Assembly (NCBI GenBank): GCA_963082875.1
Contig: OY720099.1
Location: 4,216,001 to 4,280,000, forward strand
Length of the DNA stretch: 64,000 nucleotides
Origin: Corella eumyota
Taxonomy: Eukaryota; Chordata; Ascidiacea; Phlebobranchia; Corellidae
Direction of reading: 5' to 3'
Below are positions 24,440 through 35,125 of the stretch, piece by piece. The position numbers and the translations under genes were made by a program. The notes under the pieces were generated by a model. The model did no database searches and was not told the DNA's origin. It worked only from the letters and a program-made list of their open reading frames with translations. Each line of letters starts with the position of its first letter. Position 1 is the stretch's first letter.

Positions 24440-25063
24440 TTAAGTAAAGTCAAGTTGTTCTTCTAAAATCACTTCTTGTCTGTTATTGTATATATTTTTT
24501 TCAGCTTGGGCTTGATCCTGTGGTTCACGTTGGTTATTACTACTAAAGTTAACATTTCCCGCTTCAAGAAATTGCTCACAATTTGTAGTAATGTTAGTTA
24601 CAGATCTGGGTAGTTTAGGAGAGCTTGGATCCCAGTTGATATAAAAACGGTCGCCAATTATTTCGTCACCATCTGCATTGTCGTAAGTTAAAGAGTAGGA
24701 AACTTTGTCCGATTTAGTGCTGACTGTTTGCTGATTTTTAGTAAGGTAAAACTTTAAATTTTTAACAAAGTGGTGGTCTCTTATGTCAGCATGTTGTATT
24801 GTTTTGTTTAAGGGGTCCAAAACAATGTTTAATTCGTTGGAACACTGCAGTTTAAAGACAATATCACGTCCCAAATTTACCCAGAATGTTTCTAATGGTA
24901 TTTTATGATCTGTGTGCTTTCCAAATACATCTGAAATATATTGTGTGGAAAATACGGACAAGTTTAAAATTCTTTCCAGCTCCGTCAGAGGCTTCAAGGA
25001 ACCGAACATGGCAATCTGACGCCTGATATTTGGTATTTCACTGGTGCTAGGCTGGTAAACATG
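24440..25063 (-). pseudogene. Array fragment D2: distal half of a copy-I-like gene
   Basis: This is the C-terminal half only: from DHV.QPSTSEIPNIRRQIAMFG through the class 3 distal domain (SLKPLTELERILNLSVFST to FYINWDPSSP), the N/Q-rich tail and terminal EEQLDFT. It is nearly identical to the same part of copy I. It has no membrane segment and no ZU5 domain. It abuts the 3' end of D1 directly and is out of frame with it, as expected if an unequal exchange joined the end of one gene to the middle of another. It is unlikely to be translated unless from an internal ATG at 25009. Confidence 0.8.
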
Positions 25064-26552
25064 GTTGTGGAGAGTTTGAATCCCAGTTTATATAAAAACG
25101 TGTACCCATTATTACATCACCATCTGCGCTGTCGTAAGTAAGAGAATAGGAAACTTCGTCTGATTTGGTACTTCGCAGTTGTCGATTTTTTGTGATGTAA
25201 AACACTGCAGATTCGCACAGCTCGCGATCTTGTATCATAGAACGACGTAATTTTTCGCATGTAGGCTCAAACTCTATGTTTAACCATTCTGAACATTGCA
25301 AATTAAAAACAATATCACGTCCCAAGTTCACCCAAATTGTTTTGGCAGGTATTTCAAGGTTACTTTTCTCAACTGTTATAAGTTTTGACATATCACCAGA
25401 AGTAAGAAGATACCAAGTCAAAACTCTTTCAGTTGCTTTTTTAGGCACTGCTAAGCCGTACGTGATAAATTGGCGTCTTATATTTCGCCTTTCACTGGTG
25501 CTAGGCTGGCCAACATGATCGGAAAAGTGATTGGATTGGTAAGTTACTACTCCAGACTTAGAAAGTTTTCCAGTAACCTCGTTGACCCATTCTAAGCCTG
25601 GTTCTTTTCTTGTAAAAATACAAACAGGAACTTCTCGGTCAATCGAGCAAAATGAAGTCTGAACAGAAACTGTGAAAGGTTTTTTAAAGGTTATGTCAGA
25701 AGGCTCGCCACGAAGTATTTCTGATATTGTGAAATAATTTTTTTGATTTAAAACAATGTCTTCGCTGGGTATTGTTGCCAAAGTGATTTCAGTATCCTTA
25801 AGTAGTGCCTCTTGTGGAAAAGTAATAGTGTAAGATCCACATTTTATAACACCGCCATCTTTGCCAATAGTTTTAGTAACGGTGTCCCCATAACATTCGC
25901 TATAACGAAGTGATTCTTCCGATAAGGTTTGTGAAAATCTTTTTGACCTTGTTTTATTTTTCTTTGAAAATTGCTTTTCCTTACTAGTTACATTTTTAAT
26001 ATAAGATTTATTTCTGTTGTTTATGGCTGTTTGATTTGCTGGTTCAGTATTTTCATTGATGACGTCAATCTTACTTTGATAGTCGCAGGCTGGGTTGTAC
26101 AACTCCAAGTTACTGTGATTTCGTTTAGCGGAAAACGATGATGCTATAGGCTTTTTTTCGTTGTCGATTTCGTTTTTTTTTGATTTCAATAATTTTAAAA
26201 AATAGGAAAATTGTAGACAAACATAAGAGATACCAAGTAAAAAATTAATGAATATCAAAACCAACATTAATAAAGGCACAAAATTAAGTATTATATAAAC
26301 CACAACCATGGTGTAGCCAAAACAATACACCGAAAATTCAACCAAAAAGACAGGTACAGCCACGAATAAAATATTGCCACATTTTTGGACAAATGAAAGT
26401 TTTGAGGACCAGGTTACAACAACCAGAAAAAAAAAGAAAATTATACCAAAGCCTATAAAATACCAAAAACATTCTTTGGGAATTGTATATCCTTTAGCCC
26501 ACAAAAAAGTCAAATCTTTTAAAATTTCAAACATTTTTGAGAAATAATTCAT
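25047..26552 (-). CDS. Array copy D1: membrane ZU5 protein with HFS motif, tail lost at a recombination join
   Basis: This is an intronless 501-residue protein starting at ATG 26552. Three to four hydrophobic segments (about 25-120) resemble those of F (shared CFWYF/RFWYF and TWSS motifs), as does the 5' flank. The linker holds ASSFSAKRN and NPACDY. ZU5 (about 225-344) ends His-Phe-Ser at 25521-25529. The distal domain is class 2, like C and G, up to FYINWDSNSPQ. There the sequence jumps to the middle of a copy-I-like gene in another frame and ends after PCLPA. The normal N/Q-rich tail and terminal DLT are therefore missing. It may still be made as a tail-less protein. Confidence 0.82.
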   Translation of the reverse strand: MNYFSKMFEILKDLTFLWAKGYTIPKECFWYFIGFGIIFFFFLVVVTWSSKLSFVQKCGNILFVAVPVFLVEFSVYCFGYTMVVVYIILNFVPLLMLVLIFINFLLGISYVCLQFSYFLKLLKSKKNEIDNEKKPIASSFSAKRNHSNLELYNPACDYQSKIDVINENTEPANQTAINNRNKSYIKNVTSKEKQFSKKNKTRSKRFSQTLSEESLRYSECYGDTVTKTIGKDGGVIKCGSYTITFPQEALLKDTEITLATIPSEDIVLNQKNYFTISEILRGEPSDITFKKPFTVSVQTSFCSIDREVPVCIFTRKEPGLEWVNEVTGKLSKSGVVTYQSNHFSDHVGQPSTSERRNIRRQFITYGLAVPKKATERVLTWYLLTSGDMSKLITVEKSNLEIPAKTIWVNLGRDIVFNLQCSEWLNIEFEPTCEKLRRSMIQDRELCESAVFYITKNRQLRSTKSDEVSYSLTYDSADGDVIMGTRFYINWDSNSPQPCLPA

Positions 26553-27519
26553 TTTATAAATTTTATAAGGTCCAAATAAAATTTAAAAAACAGTAACTAA
26601 AAATAATAATTTTTACCTGTTTTAGGTTTTTAAGAAAAATTAATACTAAAATAAATTTGTACTAACAATTGTCTTTTATAAAACACCGTTATCAAAATGT
26701 CTATTATTACTCAACTAATTTTAAATAAGAATATTTTGCTTTCCGCTTTTTACAAAACTAAATTGAGACAATGAAAGTACCGAACATTTATATGAATCTT
26801 TAGTACCTGACGCAATACGATCTGTAAGCAAAATTTATTTATAGTTTTGTGACAATAGATTTTGTTAAATTTTCTTTGTTCCAGCTTCACGAAATGTGGA
26901 ACACAATCCAATGGTGACGTCATATATAAAGGTTGTTTTTATGTTAACTGGGATTCCGCAATGCCACACCTAGCAACTTATTTATTGACTTTTAAAAGTT
27001 TTTGTCAGGCTGTATATTGTATAAAATAATAACACATATAGAATTGCAAATTTTCAAATACAAAAAAACGTTGTTAATACATAATAATGTTTTAAAAGGG
27101 TTTAATTAGGAACATAGATAATCGGAAACGCTTCGTACGGTTTAGGATTTCTGGATGACGCGGTATGTCGCAATAAACAATGGCGGTCGGTGGTTTAAAG
27201 ATCATAATTTACCAGGGGAATTTCTTTTTGGAATAACTGCTGTGAAGAGTTTGCAAAAGTTTATTTGCTAAAACTGACTGGTTATCATGTTAAAATGACT
27301 TTACAAAACAACTAAATTTAATGTTACATTATTATAGTTACAAAATAATACAAATTAAACTTCACTTTTTTAGGTTAAACACAATTTTCACCTGTGTATG
27401 AACATATAAAAAGTTACCAAAACATTACTACCTAATATTATTGTATATACAGAAAAAAACAACAACTTCAACTCAAGTTTATAAGTTTCATTAAAATCAC
27501 TTTCTTGCTATAGTCTTAT
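26553..27519. repeat. Spacer between D1 and E, containing a relic of copy A's 3' end
   Basis: Positions 26906-26957 match 17110-17161 of copy A (TGACGTCATATATAAAGG, then the VNWDS-coding part) in plus orientation. After a deletion the match continues to the A/B spacer from about 26990. This is the left end of the A-end plus B block copied next to D1. Confidence 0.78.
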
Positions 27520-29205
27520 TCAAGTGAAGTCAATTTCTTCCTCGTGTAAGATAGGTTGTAGTAAAATTGATTCTTGGCTGGTACCAGGCAAACTTTCTTG
27601 ACTTTGATTTTGATTAAGTGACTGGTTATGGGCATTGTTTGTAATGGTAGCTGTACCAGCTTCTATATTGTGGTCAATATTTGTTGTATTGTGAGTCACA
27701 GATCTTGGTAATTTTGGAGAGTTTGGATCCCAGTTGATATAAAAACGATCAGCAGTTATTATTTCACCATTTGCGTTATCATATGTTAAATAGTAAGAAA
27801 CTTTGTCTGATTTAGTGCTGGCTGTTTGCTGATTTTTGAAGATGTAAAATTTGGAATTTTTAGCAAAGTAGGGATCTTTTATATCAGTATGCTGAATTAT
27901 TTTGCTAAGGGGGTCAAACGTTACTTGTGAGTCGTTGCACTGCAAATTAAAGACAATATTACGTTCCAATTTAACCCAAAATGTTTCTAAAGGTATAACA
28001 CAATCAATATGCCCGTCATATACTTCTGAAATGGCTTGTGGCGATACGATAGTCCACTTTAAAATTTGTTCAAATTCCTTATTAGAATCCATAAAACCAA
28101 ACATGGCTATCTGGCGCCTGATATTTGGTATCTCACTGGTGCTAGGCTGACCAACATGGTCACCAAAGTGAGTTGATTGGTAAGTCAAGATTCCAGAACT
28201 GGAAAGTTTACCAATAATTTCGTCGAACCATGTTAAACCTGTTTTTTTTCTTGTAAAAATTGAAACAGAAACTTCTTTTTTAATCGGGCAAAATGAAGTC
28301 TGGACAGAAACTGTAAAAGGTTTCAGAAAGGTTAAGTGAGAAGGCTTTACACAAAGAATTTCTGATATTTTTAAATAACTATCATCGTTTAAATCAATGC
28401 CTTCGCTGGGTAACGTAGCCAAGGATATTTCAGTATCCTCAAGTAATGCCCCCTGTGGAAAGTAAACAGTGTAAGATCCGCATTTTATAATACCGCCATT
28501 TTCACCAATAGTTTGAGTAACTCTGTTCTTCTTACATCCGCTATAATGAAGTGATTTTTTTGATGAGTTTGTTTGTGAAAAACTTTTTAACGAGTCTCGT
28601 TTTTTATATAAATTCTGATTTTCCCCACTTGTTTGCTTTATATCAAACGGTTTGAAAGGAGGATTTGTGTGAGAAATGCATTTTCGATTAATTGTGTAAA
28701 CCTCGCAATCTTTTCCTTTTTTATTTTTAATATCTTTGACCAGGTCTGCATTACCAGACGGATTGTGTAACTCTAAGTTGCTACCATCGCCATTTTCAGT
28801 GTAATACAACAAAACCTCTTTAATGTCACTCACAGAATTACAGCAAGAAGTTGTTTTAGGGTAAACAAATCCATAACAATTTAAAACCGGATAATAACAT
28901 AGTAAAATAAGTGTAATACAAAAAAAAACAAAAGAAAAAATTTTAAGACCAATGTGGAAGTTTGAAATAGCAACAAAATAAACGCAAAACAACACTAATG
29001 CTAATAAAATAAAAAAGGTTAAGGCCCCCAAAAAAACATACAATTTATCTTTAAACGAAGTAAAAATATCCGAACATGACCAAAAAAAAAGAAATGCAAA
29101 AAACAGCAAACCAAAAATAATAATAAGAAGAGAAATATGATTATTAGTCAACTGATAAAGAGAAATAGTATTATTCTGTTGCAAGGAGTATAGGAGTATA
29201 GACAT
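27520..29205 (-). CDS. Array copy E: near duplicate of B, HFG motif
   Basis: This is an intronless 561-residue protein. I chose the ATG at 29205, aligned with B's start; no earlier ATG is in frame. N-terminal NNT precedes three hydrophobic segments, which are clearly diverged from B's. ZU5 (about 229-348) ends His-Phe-Gly at 28162-28170, as in B. The distal domain and tail (class 1; EEIDFT end) are almost identical to B's, as is the whole 3' flank. Low divergence in the C half against high divergence in the N half suggests recent duplication or gene conversion on one side, or fast change of the membrane part. Confidence 0.84.
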   Translation of the reverse strand: MSILLYSLQQNNTISLYQLTNNHISLLIIIFGLLFFAFLFFWSCSDIFTSFKDKLYVFLGALTFFILLALVLFCVYFVAISNFHIGLKIFSFVFFCITLILLCYYPVLNCYGFVYPKTTSCCNSVSDIKEVLLYYTENGDGSNLELHNPSGNADLVKDIKNKKGKDCEVYTINRKCISHTNPPFKPFDIKQTSGENQNLYKKRDSLKSFSQTNSSKKSLHYSGCKKNRVTQTIGENGGIIKCGSYTVYFPQGALLEDTEISLATLPSEGIDLNDDSYLKISEILCVKPSHLTFLKPFTVSVQTSFCPIKKEVSVSIFTRKKTGLTWFDEIIGKLSSSGILTYQSTHFGDHVGQPSTSEIPNIRRQIAMFGFMDSNKEFEQILKWTIVSPQAISEVYDGHIDCVIPLETFWVKLERNIVFNLQCNDSQVTFDPLSKIIQHTDIKDPYFAKNSKFYIFKNQQTASTKSDKVSYYLTYDNANGEIITADRFYINWDPNSPKLPRSVTHNTTNIDHNIEAGTATITNNAHNQSLNQNQSQESLPGTSQESILLQPILHEEEIDFT

Positions 29206-30588
29206 TATAAAAATATAATGAGAGGCAATGCAAATTTCAGAAAAGCGCAATTTAAAAAAAAAGTAATACAGAAATTACTTTAATTTATTAATCTAACTTT
29301 TATTTTAAAGATCTTTAAAGTTTAATCTGAACAAATTTTTTGGTTTAAATATGTTCTTAAAACTTTATACAAATATTTAGTTTATAAAAATTATTTGTAA
29401 TTATTTAAATGTTTAAGCAAATTCTATTAAGTGCTAAACTTATAAACGCTTTGCTTAAATAAAAAAATACTATGTTTAAAAAAGACGAACAACTTTTCTG
29501 CTGATTAAACAATCCATCCAAAACTGAAAGCTTAAAACTAATTCTAAAAATTATAATGTTTCCTTAAGAGACATCCTAATAAAAAATCTGTTTTTCAGTT
29601 ACTTGAACATTCAACGAATAAAATAACAATGGTAATAACAAAAGAAGATATAATGTTTTATAGTCAAAAAGTTAACTTGGCAACCATTCTTTAAATATTT
29701 GTTATATCAGGACTCTAAAAAGGACTTAAAAAGGAATAAATCCACACGTGTTTAAAAAAGCACAAAATGTGTATGCTGTGCAATCTTGTTCCTTTTTTAA
29801 TAGAAAAGAGTTTATTGATTTAACAAACCTTCAACTATCAAAAAAGCGATTAATTTAAACGCATAGTTAGCGTTAATCATATAAAATAAACATAAATGCT
29901 CTTTAAGTATGCGTAGAAAATACTCTAAAGTCAGAATTTCCACGTTAAGTAAAATAGCATAATTCAGCAACTATTTTTTAATTCAACTTATGCTCTTAAA
30001 TACCTTTTTCTTGATGCAATTTTTAAATAATAATATTAATAATAATATTCCTTAAATTTTTTTATGCAAATAATTTATTTTATTTTTTGTTTAAAATAAA
30101 CTTGAAATCAAAAAAGTGTTTTATTATTTTTTTTGTAATGACTCATGTATAAAGTTACATTTGGAACAAAAGTGTTATTTACTTTGTGCTACTAATGTCG
30201 TTATACAATAGGTTTAATAATACGACAAGGTACGACTTGCCCTCGACTGGCAAGTTGTACATAAAAATTTACTAGGGGAATTTATTTTTCAAATACCCTA
30301 TTTGTTTTCCCCGTTGGAAAATGTAGGGGTTTTGTTTAAAAAGCGTTTTACAAAATTTTCAGAAAAAAAAATTTACATTTCTAATTAAATACAATTTTAT
30401 TTATTTGCTAATATCTACACAAATAACACTTATACAAAAAAAGGCTTCAACTCAAATCATTACAAAGATTAAAACAAAACAGTTTCTTTGAAAAATAATG
30501 CTGTAGACATACATGATTTCGGAGACCAAGGCAAGTCTGGAAAAAAATATAATTTTTTTTGCTCTTTTGTTGAATTAAGTCAAACATT
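29206..30588. other. Spacer between copies E and F
   Basis: AT-rich, with no gene. The conserved array spacer element is at about 30259-30330. Confidence 0.6.
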
Positions 30589-31839
30589 TCATGCCTCAAT
30601 AATTTTCTTATTACCAGTAAATATCTTATTTGGATCCCATTTGATATCAAAATCACCGGCAAATATTATCTCACCATCAGGTTTGTCGTAAGTTAGAGAG
30701 TAAAAAACTTTGTCTGTTTTGGTATTGATTGTACTTTGATTTTTAGCAATATAAAATTTACATTCTAGCTCAAGATCAAAATCTTTAAGTTCGGAACAAC
30801 GTTTTTCTATGTGAAGAGGATTGACATCAATGTTTGTCTCGTATAAACACTGAAGATTAAAAACAATGTTACGATCCAAACTTACCCAAAATACTTTGGG
30901 AAGTATTTTACAAATGCTGTGCATAAACGTGTCCAAAATAAAATCGCCAGATCTTAAATTCCAATGCAAAACTTGTTCTAGTTTTTTGGTATGCGTAAAA
31001 TAACCAAACATGGCTATCTGACGCCTGATGTTTGGTATTTCACTGGTGCTAGGCTGGCCAACATGGTCGGAAAAGTGATTTGATTGGTAAGTTACTACTC
31101 CAGACTTAGAAAGTGTGCCAGTAACCTCGTTGACCCATTTTAAATCTGGTTCTTTTCTTGTAAAAATACAAACAGGAACTTCTCTGTCAATCGAGCAAAA
31201 TGAAGTCTGAACAGAAACTGTGAAAGGTTTTTGAAAGGTTAAGTTGAATGGCTCACAGCAAAGTATTTCTGATATCGTAAAATAACTTTCTTGATTTAAA
31301 ACAATGTTTTCGCTGGGTATTGTTGCCAGATTTATTTCTGTATCCTCAAGTAGTGCCTCTTGTGGAAAATTAATAGTGTAAGATCCACATTTTATAATAC
31401 CGCCATCTTTACCAATTGTTTGAGTAACGTTATTTCTGTAACGTTGTCTATGCCGGGGTATCCATTGATGTTCAATTAGGTTTTGTTTTTCAACGTCAAT
31501 ATCTTTCTTTTGTGATTTAATCCATTTAAAAATACAGAAATAACCCCTATGATAGATGCCAAAAAGTTAAACGAAAATTCCAAAAATAAAAATAAAGATC
31601 ACAACCATGGTATGGCGAAAATAATACAGTGGCAATTCAAAAAAAGTGATAATGAAAGCAGCCATCATTAAAATTCTGCCACCATTTTTAACATGTGAAA
31701 GTTCTGAGGACCAGGTTCTAATAACCAAACAAAAAAACAATAATCCACCAAAGCCTAGAAAATACCAAAAACGCTCCTCAGAAACTGTATAATCTTGAGA
31801 TGATAAAAAAGTCTTTTCATTTACTTCAGATACAACCAT
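30589..31839 (-). pseudogene. Array copy F: broken membrane ZU5 gene, class 4 C-terminus
   Basis: One continuous frame runs through the whole copy except for a single in-frame TAA at 31567-31569, at the end of the second or third hydrophobic segment. The N-terminal part resembles D1 (RFWYF, TWSS, HTMVV). The linker between membrane and ZU5 is shortened to about 45 residues. ZU5 is complete and ends His-Phe-Ser at 31069-31077. The distal domain (YFTHTKKLEQVLHWNLRSGDF to IKWDPN) is class 4, shared only with H, and ends soon after at GNKKIIEA without the N/Q tail or DLT. The copy may be a pseudogene; translation restarting at an internal ATG would yield only the distal part. Confidence 0.75.
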
Positions 31840-33406
31840 TTTTAAAACTTTATAAACTTTTCCTAAATAAATAACATTATCAATTTTTGCCCTTTAAAGG
31901 TAATTTTCTATTAATAAAAAAAATCATGTATCAACGATCCTCTTTTTAAAACACGGTTTTAAAAATGTTTATTATTACGCAACCAATTTAAAATAACAAT
32001 ATTCCGCCCTTCGCTTTTTTAAAACTAGATTGGAGATATATTTTTAAACGACTGGAATATTCATTAAAAAGCATCACGCCGTAGTAATAATTTATGGTGG
32101 TTAACTTTAACAAAAACTATTTTAATTTTGCTAAGGTTTGCTACTTAAAATACTTAATATTTAGAATAAGTAAAACAGTATTATATGAACTAAGTCTAAC
32201 TAAAACGTCTTCACCATCGTTTAAAAAAGGTTTCGATAATTTAACCAGTTATGTTAAAGATGATGTTTTAAAGTAGCTGAAACTATTGACTATTCTGCGT
32301 AAATGACTTTAAATTAGAAAAATTAGACGAAGAAAAAAATCGTAAAATATCATCGCTAAAACATAAACGATGACTCTTGCCGCATGACCTTATAAAAATT
32401 GTAAATGTCGTAATAAGAAGGTACATGTCTGTACCTGCGCTCTATAAAATTAAGTCTTAAAAGTTTTATTTACATTTAATATATTAAATAGTACATACAA
32501 AGCCCTCTTAATTAGAATCCACAATATATTAAAATAAACTTATTTTAATTTTTTGACAACAATTTTGATTTATATCAAAATATTTCAATACAGCGTCATT
32601 ATGTTCATCAAACACCAAAACGTTTTAAAAAAGAAAAAGAAAAAACCTGTTTTATAAAGCAATTGTCTAAGCTAAACATTAAAATTCAAAAAAATGGCAG
32701 CTATAAGGTTAAATTTAGTGCCAAGAGATCATCTAGCGTCGTAAAAAAAAAGTTTTACCAATTAAATTCTTTATATTAGTTGTTACATTTTTATTGCTTA
32801 GCCTATAAGAATGTAAACTAATTATACAATCATTAGACCCAAATTAATAAAAAAGGAAAAACGCCAGTTCTTTTAAAAATATAATAACGAATAAACTTAA
32901 AAATAAGTTGGGACGAATGCTATATCATCTAAAACATTTTGTGTTTTATTTGTACCATAATATGGATTAAACAATTTTATAAAAAGAATATGTTACGTTC
33001 TTAAAATGACAATGTCAAACTCGCACAAGTATGCTAACAAAAGACGACGGTGTTTCAACATAAAAATTTACCAGGGGAATTTATTTTTTCATATACCCAG
33101 TTTGTTTTTCCCTCGGGAAATTGTAAAAGTTGTTTATTTTATGAGCATTCTAAAATGCCTGCAAAAGTAAAAGTTTCCACAACTTACATATACTAATTAA
33201 ATACAGTTTTTTAGTTTATTTTAAAGTTAAATTCTCACACAAATCAATACTACTTTGTAACTAATTATTATTTGTACATAAACAAAACAAATCAAACTTA
33301 ATAAATCAATTTTAACAAAACAAACACTTTCTACACAACCAATACATATACAACCAGATCAGATATATTGACAGAAAATAAAAGAAATACTATTGTCTTA
33401 AAACCA
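31840..33406. other. Spacer between copies F and G
   Basis: The part 31860-32060 resembles the 5' flank of D1. The part 32690-33150 resembles 36580-37040. The array spacer element is at 33041-33132. A 60-codon open frame near 32094 is not convincing. Confidence 0.6.
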
Positions 33407-35125
33407 TTAAGTAAGGTCAATATCTTCAAGTGGTTGTACAAAAATTGGTTGCTGACTGGAATTTTGAGGGTTTTCTTCAGGTTGATTTTGACTCTGTGAC
33501 TGTTGGTTATGGGTAGTGTTTGTGACATTAGCAGTGGAAGCTTCTATATTGTGGTCAATATATGTTGTATGGTTAGTTACAGATCTGGGTATTTGTGGAG
33601 AGTTTGGATCCCAATTTATATAAAAACGATCGGCATATATTACGTCACCATTTGCATTGTCGTAAGTTAGGAAGTAGAAAACCTTGTCTGATTTGGTACT
33701 TGGCAGTTGTCGATTTTTGGTGATGTAAAACACTGCAGATTCGCACAGCTCGCGATCTTGTATCATAGAACGACGTAATTTTTCGCATGTAGGCTCAAAC
33801 TCTATGTTTAACTCTTCTGAACATTGCAAATTAAAAACAATATCACGTCCCAAGTTTACCCAAATTGTTTTGGCAGGTATTTTAAAGTTACTCTTCTCAA
33901 CTGTTATAAGGTTTGGCATATCACTAGAAGTAAGAAGATACCAGGTCAAAACTCTTTCAGTTGCTTTTTCAGGCACTGCTAAGCCGTACGTGATAAATTG
34001 CCGTCTTATATTTCGCCTTTCACTGGTGCTAGGCTGACCAACATGGTCAGAAAAGTGATTTATTTGGTAAGTTACTACTCCAGACTTGGAAAGTTTTCCA
34101 GTAACCTCGTTGACCCATTTCAAACCTGGTTCTTTTCTTGTAAAAATACAAACAGGAACTTCTTTGTCAATCGAGCAAAATGAAGTCTGAACAGAAACTG
34201 TCAAAGGTTTTTTAAAGGTTATGTCAGAAGGCTCACCACAAAGTATTTCTGATATTGTAAAATAGCTTTGTTTATTAAAAACAATATCTTTGCTTGGTAT
34301 TGTTTTCAATAAGATTTTTGTTTCTTTAAGTAATGCTCCTTGTGGAAAATACACACTGTAAGATCCACATTTTATTTCACCACCATTTTCATCAATGATT
34401 TTGGTAACGGTGTTGTCATAATATCCGCTATACCGAAGTGATTTTTCAGATACAGTTTGTGAATATCTTTTTACCGATGTATTATTAATATTTGAAATCT
34501 GACTCAATTTTGGAATACTCGATTTCTCTTTGAATTTTATTCTTTTACGGTAAGATGATTTTAAAGCAGAATTTGTTTTAAGAGCCTGTTTTTCGTTGAT
34601 AACAGTGAACCTGCAGCCACAAATACATTTAGTGGACTGAGCTAAGCCTTTATTAAATGCTGGATTATGTAACTCTAATTTGCTGTTATATTGTTCAGCG
34701 GAAAACGATGAAAGTAAATTCTCTTTTTCGGGGTTGATTTTGACTTTACAGCAACAAAACAAAAAAACTAAAATGCGTTCCCAGAATGATGAAATTATGC
34801 CAACACACGCAAAAAAAATATAGAAACCAGATAAAAATAACGGAAGCTGAAACAGAAATATAAACACAAAAAAGGATAAGAAATGCAAAACATATATTAT
34901 AAATATCACCTTTACAATAAAACCCAAAACATCGAAACATGTTGTGATATAGAAATCACAGTTCCTCGGTTTTAATAAATATATAACAGTACCTTTAAAC
35001 ATTGACACAAAAATAAGTACAAAAAATAGTATAAAAAATAGTACAAAAAAATATAAAAAACCCATAACAAAAAAATCATAAGCTGGCGTATAATTTAATG
35101 ATATCATTGGTTCAAAAAACTTCAT
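33407..35125 (-). CDS. Array copy G: membrane ZU5 protein with HFS motif
   Basis: This is an intronless 572-residue protein. I use ATG 35125, the first ATG in frame. Three to four long Phe-rich hydrophobic segments (about 18-125) lead to a Cys-rich border (FLFCCCKVK). The linker holds ENLLSSFSAEQ and LELHNPAFN, the clearest NPxF motif of the array, a possible adaptor-binding signal. ZU5 (about 240-359) ends His-Phe-Ser at 34049-34057 with a TCT Ser codon. The distal domain is class 2, as in C and D1, and the tail ends EDIDLT. The linker and 5' flank relate it to C. It looks whole. Confidence 0.86.
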   Translation of the reverse strand: MKFFEPMISLNYTPAYDFFVMGFLYFFVLFFILFFVLIFVSMFKGTVIYLLKPRNCDFYITTCFDVLGFIVKVIFIIYVLHFLSFFVFIFLFQLPLFLSGFYIFFACVGIISSFWERILVFLFCCCKVKINPEKENLLSSFSAEQYNSKLELHNPAFNKGLAQSTKCICGCRFTVINEKQALKTNSALKSSYRKRIKFKEKSSIPKLSQISNINNTSVKRYSQTVSEKSLRYSGYYDNTVTKIIDENGGEIKCGSYSVYFPQGALLKETKILLKTIPSKDIVFNKQSYFTISEILCGEPSDITFKKPLTVSVQTSFCSIDKEVPVCIFTRKEPGLKWVNEVTGKLSKSGVVTYQINHFSDHVGQPSTSERRNIRRQFITYGLAVPEKATERVLTWYLLTSSDMPNLITVEKSNFKIPAKTIWVNLGRDIVFNLQCSEELNIEFEPTCEKLRRSMIQDRELCESAVFYITKNRQLPSTKSDKVFYFLTYDNANGDVIYADRFYINWDPNSPQIPRSVTNHTTYIDHNIEASTANVTNTTHNQQSQSQNQPEENPQNSSQQPIFVQPLEDIDLT

